DNA of 64,000 nt, from NCBI GenBank assembly GCA_947396885.1, contig OX377205.1, forward strand, positions 73,690,969-73,754,968, read 5' to 3'. The position numbers and the translations under genes were made by a program. Numbering within the stretch: the stretch's first letter is position 1; every line of letters begins with the position of its first letter. The notes under the pieces are model-generated. The model was not told the origin of the DNA and ran no database searches. It was given only the letters and a program-made list of their open reading frames with translations. The stretch comes from Heligmosomoides polygyrus polygyrus (Eukaryota; Nematoda; Chromadorea; Rhabditida; Heligmosomidae). This document shows, piece by piece, positions 25,101-36,900 of the stretch.

Positions 25101-28100
25101 AGAAGTCCGACTAATGCGTTGAGGGAGACGTTTCTGATGTCCTGTGTTCCCTACACATCCCGCGGAAGAAGTCGGTGAAAGCTCTCGTCCAGCGGGGATC
25201 TGCACCACTTGGCAAGCCCACCTAATTTTCGACGACCTGGTCTATGCAACAGCATCACTGATCTTCGAAGGTTGACCAAACTTCGATCTCCGGGATCCTT
25301 CTCTTCTCTTCTTACCATTAGTATCGGAAATTATATAGAGTTCTCGAAAGTTTCACAGGTGGCAACAGAGTTCACTGATTTTAAGAACCCAAGAGGTTCT
25401 GAAATCCACTGGTCTGTACCACTTGGCAAGCCCACCTAATTTTCGACAATCGTGTCTATGCAACAGCATCTCTGATCTTCGAAGGTTGACGAAATTTCGA
25501 TCCCCGGGATACTTCTATTCTCTTCTTACCATTAGTATTGGAAATTATATAGAGTTTTCGAAAGTTTCACAAGTGGCAACAGAGTTCACTGATTTTAAGA
25601 ACCCAAAAGAAGATTCTTAAATAAAAGATGAGAGACAGCAACTAAAGAACAAATATTGAAGTTCGACGGTCTCAGTGGAATGCACAGCGTATTCCGCTCC
25701 AAATTGATCTCACGGCGCATCTTCCAGTCATTACCTGCGCCACTCAAGGATCTGTATGCGCGCAAGAGATGACGCAGTGACCCATCGAGTCCAGAAAGGT
25801 CTTGTAGCAACTCATCCACCTCAAAGGTAGTGAATCTTTGTTGTCGTAACCAATAATTGAAGTCTACATCAACAAATCGCACGAACAAGGAATTTCTGCT
25901 GAATGTACAATCCAGAAAGTGCGACATGATTACAGGCATCGGTTGTAAAATTGAATATGTGTCAAAAACTTGTGCAAAGCATGCTGTAAACTCAAGTTCG
26001 TATGCCAGTAAGAGATATCGTTGTGAAGAAATAAGTACAGACAGATAAGTTCAATCCCAATTCTTTTTTCCTCCATTTTAAAATCAGTGCCTACAATCAC
26101 GCCCGTCTTTCGGAATTGTGCATTCACCGGGAGGCAACTTCCTGGCGTGTGCAGTTAGTTGATGTGGAGTTCAATTCTTGGTTACTGCAACAAAGCCTTT
26201 GATGTCTTTGTGGTAGTTGAGTTTCTAAAGGCCTATATGGATTCGAGGGTCGCTGTATCCTCTCTCGGACGCGCACAAATCTTTGAGTCGCGTAGATAAT
26301 CACTGTGAGTTGCGCCGTTAGATGCATATGCTTCCATGTCTACGTACATTTTACAGTCTAGGATTATACAGTCTACTGATTACAAAATTAGCGCTCTATT
26401 GTCATGTGCTGTCTCCAAAAGATTTTCTTGGTGGAATAAAATGTTCTTATCGAAAAAAAAAGTTTTAGTGGAATACGCCGTGCATTCTGGTGAGACTGGC
26501 GATGTTCAGTATTTGTTCTTCTATAACTGTCTTTTGTGCATTATTTCTGCGTCTTGTTGTAAAAATATTAATGGTAGCATTAGGCAAAATTACAGTTTGG
26601 GTGTGCTCTGCATTCCATTCCCATGCTATTTCGTGGGGGCTCTTTGAGTTTCTACACATTGAGTCTGACAGCTAGTTTAATGTCTCTTTCAATTCCCTCC
26701 ATGTCCGATGTAAATTCGTCAGCGCCTTCGGGACACAGTTCAGGGTTGACGCAGGTTGAACCTCCAGCGTGAGCATGGCGATAGGCGTCGCCTTATCGTG
26801 ACTGTCCCACGTATGCCAAGCCATCTGGTAAGGATTACATAGATGCCTGGGGGACTCATTGCTATCAGCTTGTTGATCATGTTGAGTTTTTCTTTTAGGC
26901 CCTTCTATTGGATATCTTTTCAAGAACCTTCTTGTCATGCTGCTCTGTTTAGAGGGTACAGTTGAAGCGATCGGCTTTCGCTCATGCACTCTTCACTGGG
27001 TCCTCTGCGGATATGATCTATTCGATGCCGCTTTTCTATGATGCGCCAACCAATTTGGTATTCTCAGCGTGAGTTCCACTTTTTTTCTGATTTCATACAC
27101 ATCCTCGATGGATTTTCTTCCAGGAGATGGTCTACCCTGCCAGATTTATGGATCGAAAACATGCCAAGCGAGATGTGCGCACAGGCTGAGAAGGAAAGGG
27201 AGGAGCCGGATGCTGAGCTGCAGGACTGCGATCTTGTTACGGTATTGCATCGGCTTACTTGCGGTAGTCTGTGTGCTTCATTGATTCCTAATCTACTCCA
27301 GTTATTCGAACGCTGCGAACCAGTAGAAAGAGTCGAGGTGACGTGTGCCGACCTAGCGATCTTCTATGACGTTCACGATCTGAACGGCCGGCTCAATTCG
27401 GTTGGCTCTATGCCGGTTACGGCTATTCAGGTGACGTTACAACTTTACCGGATGGTGATTGTTATGATATTTTCTTGTTGCAGAAGGAACAGTTCACTCT
27501 CACCATGCGCGTTGGCGATCCTAACATCATAGTTCGCGCTGTTCGCATTGAGTTGCCGGCTGAGAGAGGACGCGGACCGTCTGAGGTTTGTGATTATGAC
27601 GAGGTCTGTTATGCTTCCAACTAACTTTCTGTGGTTTAAGGTTACCATCGGGGATAGGACCTACCCATTGACGATGACTACAGATTTGGCTCGATTTTTC
27701 GACATTCGTTTCACAAGGACACAATCTTTGGAATTGTACGGTTTGGCTGATGGTTTCTTTAGGTTTGGAATGATCTAATTTTAAGGTGAAGCAGTAGAAC
27801 TGTCCTTCCAGAGATCACCGAAACATCTCCATGACGTTTTCTGGCAGATCTCGCTCACAAATGGGAATGACTTTGGTGTCTGTTCGACTTTACGGTATGT
27901 CGAAGAGGGAATTCGGTTTTCCGCGTTCCCACTTGATCGCTAGAATGCCTCTCTCATTACCCGACAAGTTCATACTGAACGTGATTCGAATGCTGACAGT
28001 TCTAACTACAAGAAATCTCATTGTAAAGGTAAGTGTTGGTCGATCGGTGGAATTTTTTTTGTTTTCTTACTCGAACCAGGCACCCTCCGTACATTCCTCT

Positions 28101-31100
28101 GCACAGGATCGTGAATGGATGGTGAAGACGGCATGCCGTCTAATGAGTCCTCGCCTGTGTCACAGAGAACTTGTCGATGCGGCGAATCGGCTGCTGAGGG
28201 TGTTGTTGGCAGACAGCACCCACGACTACTACGCTCGCAAGGATATGGTGGTCATAAGTGAGTCAGACAACTGTAGTTTAAGGAGTTTTTATACTCCAGC
28301 CAACGGAACGCGACTTAGGAAATCTGTTTCATTTAATTGGTATTGGTGTCCTCCATGTTGCTGCGCAGCAGGCCATGTCAAGTATAAACACAGTGTTCAA
28401 GAATATTCTGTGTTTGTAGGTGACCTGGCCGTATTTTCACGCGGAAAAGTACCGATTCCTAGCGATTTGATGGCCGATTTTGCACTGCAGCTGAAGTACA
28501 TGATGTGCACACGTTGGAAGCAGTTTTGGAGCATTGTCAAGAGAAGTTGGTCCATATGCCCTAGTTGACACTCGCCGGTCCTACACATAGTGTGTTCCAG
28601 AGTTCGGAAGCTCTGTTGCTATAATGTCGTTCTTGCGACGTGAAGTTGCTGCGGCTGCCACCGTGGGATCATCAGTGAATGCCTCAGATCCATTGCCGGC
28701 ACTGGAACTGTACACCGTGCTGCTGTTTATTCTCCTATCGGTGAACGACCCACACGCGAAGCAGCTGACAGACGAGTACTTGAGTCTGTACACAGATCCT
28801 AAGGTAGGCGAGCTTGCTCAGCGTTCGAGAGGGTTTACATGGCTATATTTTGCTGGAAGCTGCCTTCCGATTTTCGTTGATCAGCTAAAGGCGGAAGTAT
28901 TGTGTGGAAAGTAGCCAACATAAATTACTTACGATTCGAGCTCACGCATTTAAGACTTCGTACATTGCAAGCATAGCTATTTGTCGCCGCGCACTTACTC
29001 TTTTCCTGGGGATTGAACTGATCGGCTGGAGTTCACGGTGATCCTTACGGGATGACCGTAAACAAATAGTTGTAGGTAGAACTGATCGTTGATGAGTGCA
29101 TTGCCCATTTTCTGCCCCCACGGCGTGAAAACAGTTACCGTTTGGAGTAGATAGGCGCTCTCAGAGTCACATAAACATCACGTCGTGGTCCGTACAGAGA
29201 AAATTAACACAGTTTTCCATGAATTCCAGTGAAGACCTCGACGCGACCGTTTTTTTTGTTTGCCTCCATAGCTCTATCGCGAACCCATGAGCTAAAATAC
29301 TGTGTCTGTTGGGGGTGACACTTGGATATCGGCTAGACCACGGGACGACAGGGCGAACCGATTACAGAGTTTTGTGGGAGTTCTTTTCTATTAAAAATAT
29401 AAAGAGTAAAAATTAAATAAAAATGGAACAAATAATTTAAATTAAATTAAATAACATTTATTTATATTAATTTTGTCTTAGTTGTATAGTAGTTGTATAG
29501 TATTATACTTTTTTAATTTATATGTTCGTATTGTAATTCAAAAAAAAGAATATTAGATATTATTAGATAAATAGTTGTTTTGTTGATACAATTGTAATGG
29601 AGCATAATGTTTTCAGTTTCATTTTCATTTGTAAAACTTAGTTGTTAGCACTTAAAAAACAATAATGTTTTACCCTGTACTAACAACTAAGCTAACTAGT
29701 TACCTTCTTCATTGAAAAGTCTCGGAGTAACTAATTTTAAACATTATTTGTATGAAGGTGGGGGCGAAACAAAACATGATAAATATTGGTGTTAGTTGTC
29801 ACTGTTTCGGTTGTATCGTCGTTTAGTTACGATTGTTGTATCATTGAGTTTTACGCTGTTGAAGAACTATGAGGTCTGGAATGTTTTTAACATATAGGTG
29901 TGCACTTGATTGTGTAGCTTACCGTTGTCCATTCTGTCTCACCTATACCAGTTATGACCTTAATTTTCGAGAGATCTTCGGCCCTCCCTCCAGAGGTGCC
30001 GTTGGCGACTGCGATTATAGTTGTCGTAAAAGTATAGTAATATCAAATCAAGAGTGTTCTGTGTAGGGGTCTCGGTACAGGAACCAGTTTGCAAAGGTCT
30101 GTGTACAACCTTTTTCTGCGGAATTTTTCTAGAAGTCCAGCTTCTCTAAAGGAGCTAACTTTTTTTTTGACGAAAAGGTTATCATTTTGTGAAGACGATT
30201 TTAAGTTTCACAGTAACACCATTGATATTTTTAAGGGAACGTAGTCCTATTTCGGAAGGAGAACTGCTATTGTTGTTTTGTTCCTGTGCCCAAAGCGCTG
30301 TCCGTAAAAGGAGCTGTTTCTGTAATTACCAACTGATGTCTTCGGCTCTCACAGACGCACCGACCCATTTACCGTTCCGTAGCAGGTGCTATCAGCTTTG
30401 GTTGAGAAGGTTGAAGCTCGATCTAGTCTATCTGCCTGTCTTGTAAATAGGTATGTAGACTAGATGAGCGCTGATGTATTATAGGCTATGGTTTAGCATT
30501 ACGAACCTTAAGAATTTTCCAATTATTTTGCGGAGCAGTGTGCTAGCCGTATTTAGGTAACTATTTTGGTCTAAACTCAAAATGTTACGACCGCTTTTGC
30601 ACCAAGTAGGGTTCAGTTATGTTCGCGTGTGGCGCGCGGATGTAGGAAACACTGATATTTGTAGCTCTTTAGACATGTGTATTCTTCAAACTCTTCCTTG
30701 TTCAGACTTCTCACATCGCGCATCGCGTTCGTCTTGTTGGTCAGACACTAATCTACTCATTCGCGCTAACGACAAGGAACGACAGGTCTCAAGCGAGGTC
30801 ATTGAACTCGTCAGCAAAAGTAATGCGTTGGGGAGGCTTGAGGCCGTTCTTCAATCGCACGAAGATTCTTGGGTACGTCATGCAGAATTGCTGGTTTGTT
30901 GTTGTTGTTAAAACAGTCGTTGCTCAGGCCCGATGACGATCCGGTACAGCTAGAGTTCTTAATGGGACCGCTTTGCTCAGTAGAGATCCTAACTCAGAGG
31001 AATAGCGATATGTTCGATCTCGGTAGGCCATTGTCACTTGTTTAGCCTGTACTCCACCGCAGAGTAATTACATGCTTCTTCGATTTTTAGAAAGCGAATG

Positions 31101-33910
31101 GCTACTGCATTTGCTCCAAGCGGTGCTGTCCAAGATTCGCGATGAAGGTTCCATAGGCTCGCTCCCTGTGGAAGGTGTACCCGTTGGGTAAGTTGATAGT
31201 TCCCGTGAAGGGATTCCTGCGGCTTCAAATTATTTTTTAGGCGCGGAGACACGGTCCCGTCCACGTCGCTTTTGATCTTCGCAATGGCACTGATGGCACA
31301 GCTCTACCCAGCAAACCTCTATCCCACGGTGGTTCAGCTGATCGCCATGGTTGACTGGAAAGCGAGCATAATTGAAATTAATGACCACAACTACAGGTAT
31401 TTTCGGACTTCTATCTTCTCCAAAACACTATGGATTATTTGCAAACCAAGCAACCGTTTTCAGACAGTTTTTGCTGTTTCGACTTATTTTCGTGCTACTC
31501 TTGAAATGTGGTGAGCATCTGGAGAACAGAAAGAAGAGCGAAAAGGAATCTGAAGGTGAGTAATGGAATGAGTAAATCCTCAAAGCCATGAACAAAGGGT
31601 GAGTAAGGCAAATCTGTTCAGAGAAGAAAGGAGCTTCTACCAGCGCGATGCTCCCTGATGTAGACACCGGTTCTCCTTCGGGATCGATGCCCACTGGTGG
31701 AGTTGAATTTGGAGCAGCGGGAGATGGCTCAAGAGAGGCCACCCCAGTTAGTTCAGAGGACAAGACGACTACAAAACGTCGAAGCACCGAAAAGCTACTT
31801 GGACAGGTGAGATACATCGAAAGGTGCTTATACCAGGTCTTTTAGTGTTGTGAGCGATGTTCTTTTCCAGCAGAACCCTTCATTGCCTTAAAGTTGTTTG
31901 TTACGCTACGCAGATACTGCCATTCTTTCTTATCGTTCTTTTCGTTTAGAAGATACGTTTACCGCTTGAGAGAGGTGTATTCTTTACTCGTCAGTCTGCG
32001 TAGTAGAACCTAAGCCAGAGGGCATCAGTCGTCCGTGGCTGCTAAAGAGAGGGAATCAAACTCCGCCGCCTGGTGGCGCGACGTTGTTGGGGCTACCTGT
32101 ATCGATTGAGGGGCTCAGACTGCCGATACTGGTGGTTTTCATAACAGGTGCCACTCATTGACTGAAGTATAAATCCTGTCTCATTGATATTGACCGCCTC
32201 ATGGTACCGTACCACGCGGCGGGTCAAACGTAGACTGTCTAATGCCGCTGACCTTCTTTCGTAGTCAAGACAAGTGGGATGTCTAGCTGCTAACCGTGGT
32301 CTGAATAGAGTGTTCCCTTCATGTGTCGCCTTCATCTCCCATGTAGGCATAGTAACGTACGAATATGTCAGCCAGCGTCGCCTAAGGTAAAGTAGGTAGT
32401 TACCATTTTACCTTTTATACCTTCCCCATTTCACTTACAGATTGTGACCCAACTGTGCAGCGCTGGTGCGCTGGAATTCTGTCGCGATCTACTGGAAAGC
32501 GTAGCCGGCTATTGGCGAACGGCTAGAGAACTGCGTACAGCGCCTCGCGCCTGGTCGCGTGACTGCGGTGTTGGCTCGAATGAATCCACGGTCACTGGCA
32601 TGACCAGCGGTTCGTTGTATCATTTTCGGTTGGGTGATGGCCTTTCTACTGCACACCTTGCGTTGTTTCAGGAGCAGCAGGAGTTATGGATGCTCGTGAA
32701 CACTATTACACTATGATCACAGACGTGGCTCTGCGTTTACCATGTCAGATGCGCAGAATTCTTAACACCGTCAAGTTCGACGAGAGGTGGCAGAGGATTC
32801 TCTGTGAGGTATCGCTTGAGCAATGCTTTAGTCATTTGATTAGCTAATTTAATTCAAGCTTCGTATCGCTTTCTCCTCCTTTTACTGTTTTGAGTGTTTG
32901 CGATTGTCCTGTTGATGACTGAAAACGATGGCAGGAAAAATATTACAGCTCTTGGCGGGAAGGAATGTGTTTCCTGGATATGGAGAAAAGTTTAATCAAC
33001 CGATCAAATTTCTCGATGAATTCCTAATGTCGAAATAGTTCACCTCCTGAAGCCCTCCCACAAAAGTTTAGAAGAAATCCAGTTCTGCTTGGTACGAACC
33101 ACTGCGATATAAGATTGTCCTGAGCGAGTGTGAAAAACCATCATCGGGCGCGTAGAATGCGGTCGGAGGAGGTGGCGGCCATCGTGTGCACCCAGTATCA
33201 GGTTGCTGGTTCGGATTTCCCTCCCAGGCCGACCTAGTCTCTCATCCCTCCGGAGTCGATGAAATGGTATCAGACGTGCCTGGGGAAGGATGACGCACTG
33301 ACCTTCTCATCGTAGGAAAGGAATAATATCGGTTGACGATTCATCATATATTGGTGTTGTCCATTTTTGCTCATGAAGTGCTCATGCCGCGAAAATGGTG
33401 ACCGATGGGGAGGATCCGCACCAGATGGACAGCACTGCTCTACTGCTAATTGTCAATGTTGATAATTTGTTATGTACTTTAAAGTCGAAACTAGCAGTGA
33501 GACAGACCCAGGGCGCAGATCTCCAGATTGCCGGATAGGGGTCTGCAGGGGCCGGACTCATCAAAGGCTTACAGCAATTTAGCAACAAAAAAACGGACGA
33601 AATCCCTGATAATGCTGCGAAATGTTTCACCATATCGTTTGATATGCTGCGCTATCAGGTATTTTGGCTGTGTTTTCTCTGTTGAATTGCTGTAAGTCGT
33701 TGTTGAATCTGGCCCCAGAATGTACGGGGTTTCGCATGATTCCCCTTAGCACCCTTGTAACGGTTGGCTGGACTGCGAGGTTCGACCACACCGCGTGAAA
33801 TAGATAGATCGTCCGGGTTTACCGGTTGCTCTTGCAGACCAGTACACAAGCTAATTGAACAGTTTATTAACGAGGTTAAATCACGAAAAAATTCACAAGG
33901 GCCAAAAGGG

Positions 33911-33971
<61 letters not shown>

Positions 33972-36900
33972 AGTAGCGCTGGGAGGGTAGACGGGAGGCG
34001 GCGATATGGCAAGGAGTGATCTGGGCAGGTCGCCTCCAGAACACTCCACACCAAGGCGGAACGTCTTCTCATCCAAACCGGCGACTTATATAGCCCAATT
34101 CCCGCCCAGATCACGTCTTTTGACCGGGCCTGACCGCGGCCTATCTACCCACATGCCGCCTCCTCCCTGAGCTGCTGTCCTCGGCAGCTCGGTAGTCTTC
34201 TTTAGCTCGGGTAGCGGCACTTGTCCTATCGTTTTCCTTCTTATCGTGCTATACAGGATCTTTGCGCATCCGACTGTGCAATCCGAGCCATAATATGCAA
34301 GTGAGTTCTCTGGAGCTCCCACTTCACAGAAGACAGTTCCATTTTCGATTTTCGCCGTTGCGGTACTGAAAAACTGGTTCGAGCCTGCGCGTTTATTAAG
34401 CGTAGCGTCGAGAATGGACCACATTTCAATCATTTTCTTCCAGGTCTCCGCATCCTTCTCCACTATTGTCGGCCATGCCGACACTATTCGGCCTCCATTC
34501 TCAAAATGTTTGTCGCAGGCCCTTACTACTTTGCAGACTTCGTCTTCCTTAAATTTTCGGTCCATGGGCCAAACAATGACCCAGATTGGATACGCCGTCC
34601 ATTCGTTCAAAATCTCTCGAAGCTGCTTGAATGTAGTTGCGACTCGAGTCGCAATTCCTCTTCTTGGGCCGTCCTTTTCCAGGAGAGCTCCACTGGCAGG
34701 CGCGGCAAATGCTGTCGGGCCTTCTTTTAGAGGACGTTTGGCCTTTTCTTCTTCGTCGAGCTCCTTCTTTAGCTTCTTCAAGGCGCCGTCATAGGTCGAG
34801 TCGAACACAAAGCCTTCGACTCTCTCGTGCTTCTTTATCTCCTGCGTAAAACATATAAATTCCGTCCAATCCAGGCATCTTTCATAAGCCATCCGGAGGA
34901 CTCTCTGTAGCGCTTCCTCATCGAGGCATATCGCCCCGTCCTTCCAAAATTTGATTTTCATCGCAGTGTCGATATCCGTCCGTATGAATATACTGGCCGC
35001 TCTCCACGCGTTCCACAGCGTTCCCAGCGGCTTTTTGGCAAGCGCTCCGGGCAGTTGTATCCCTCCTATATCTCCGAGGGTCGCTTCCCTCAGGCAACCG
35101 TCTTGGCACGTGTACTCCAAATGGCCTTTTTCGATCCTTGAGCGTAGATCGGCACCTCTGGAATGAAAACACGTTATCCTATTTACCTTAACTCGGGGTT
35201 TTCTTCCTCTTTTGCCCCTACTCGTAACTGTGTCAATTCGATCATCTGGCATGTAGGAAGGTACAACTCTTAGCATATCAAACTGAACCCTAACCGGCTC
35301 CGTGTTTTCACCTATCCTACTAATCAGCGCAGAGTTCTCACTTGTTTCTAGAACTCGGAAGGGTCCTGCCCATTCGCAGACGAGTTTAGGATGTGAGTTC
35401 AGAGCTTTCTCTCTCGGCGAGTACATGTACACGCGATCCCCTACTTTGGGATGTTTACCCGCATCCACTCCATGGCGACTATCGTATTCCACTTTCATTC
35501 TAGTTCGTATGCGCTCATTATATTCCCTTACACGTCCATGAACTTCAGCCACAGACTGCAGTAATTGCGTCTTGTAATCCTCCATTCCTTCGTCCATAGT
35601 GTACCAAGAAACGCCTCCATTTGGGATTACTGCGGAGGGAAAATTCGGATCTATACCATGCAAAATAAAGTACGGGCTCTCACCAGTTGCATAATGGGGG
35701 GTCATATTATAAGCCAGCATGCAAAATGGGAGTCTTACATCCCATTCCATGGGAACTACCGTACTGCGCCTTAGCATGGCTACTATGGTCCCATTCAGAC
35801 GTTCTGTGACACCGTTTTCTCGCGGATTATAACCTTTCGTGGTAATGTGGCTGATCTTAGTTATCCTGGTGAGTTCCTCCATGACTTTATTCTCAAATTC
35901 GCCCCCTTTATCGGACAAAATTGTCCTTGGCCAGCGGCATCCTTCTGCTATCCAACGCATGAATATCGTTTTTGCTACCGTCTCGGCCGTCTTATCCGGG
36001 ACTGGGTAAGCCGCTGCGAATTTGGAGAAATGGTCAATAACCGTAATCGCATAACGGTTTCCACTAGTCGTCAGACCTAACTCCAGGACATCAACGCCTA
36101 TAATCTCGTACGGCATCGTTGTGATTATCGGCTTCAGGGGAGGTACCATCTTTTGTCTTGGATTCTGAACAAAGCACCTCTGACATTCTCTGGTCCACCT
36201 TTTAATGTCTTGAGTCATAGTTGGCCAAAAAACTTCCTTCTTCAGTTTGTTCAATAGCTTATACGCGCTAAAGTGCCCAGAAAATGTTCCTGCATGCGCC
36301 TCGTGAAAGATTTCGTACCTCGCACTTTTGGGAACCACGTATACCAAATATCCATCTGCGTGATACATTTTTAAATCGCCATCTTCCACCACAAAATCGG
36401 CGACACGCATTGGTTTTTGGGCACCAGTCCATGTGACTTTGCCGTTATTATTTCCAGTTTTCAGTGCTTCCAAAATATGCGCGAAATCTTCGTCTTTTTC
36501 CAGCTCATTCATCCATTTCGTCTTGACCTGTGGGCGGATTGAGTTCACTACTGCCTCATCTAAGCCTTGCAGCGATTCTGTCTTCGTCCATTCTATTGCA
36601 CCCCTGCTGAGAGCATCCGCAACCACATTAGTTTTACCCTTCACGTATCTGATCTCTAGGTTATATCGTTGCAACTCCAACGACCACCGTAATACTCTAG
36701 CCGAGACATTACTACGACTGAAGAGAGCAGTTAGCGGCTGGTGATCTGTTAAAACCACTGTCGGAAGCCCATAAATGAACATGTGGAACCGTCTTACAGC
36801 AAACACCACCGCTAAGGCTTCCAAGTCCGTGACGTGGTATCGCCGCTCTGCCTTGCTAAGACATTTAGACGCAAAGTATACAGGATGCAATTGCCTATCA

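Larger units (their letters stand above)
24568..26952 (+). other. UBR4 intron 41 with repeats
   Basis: About 2.4 kb from GTTGGG to TGTTTAG. Contains the diverged SINE (24655-24885), a foldback element (24985-25145) and a 214-bp tandem duplication (25204-25615). In other UBR4 proteins another short stretch (ILLCEDGSLRIY-like) is encoded here. The stretch [11 protein letters not shown] just before 26952 could be its remnant in a different exon model, so a small exon may be missing from my model. Confidence 0.5.

Noticed and set aside
27831..28568. 245-codon plus-strand frame
   Set aside because: It is two UBR4 exons plus the intervening introns read through in one frame; GT/AG borders and family alignment fit the spliced model better.
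33909..33972. CRISPR-like or coding (GTCGGY)n array
   Set aside because: No spacers; it is a hexanucleotide microsatellite inside each LTR, and the T/P-rich peptides are artefacts.
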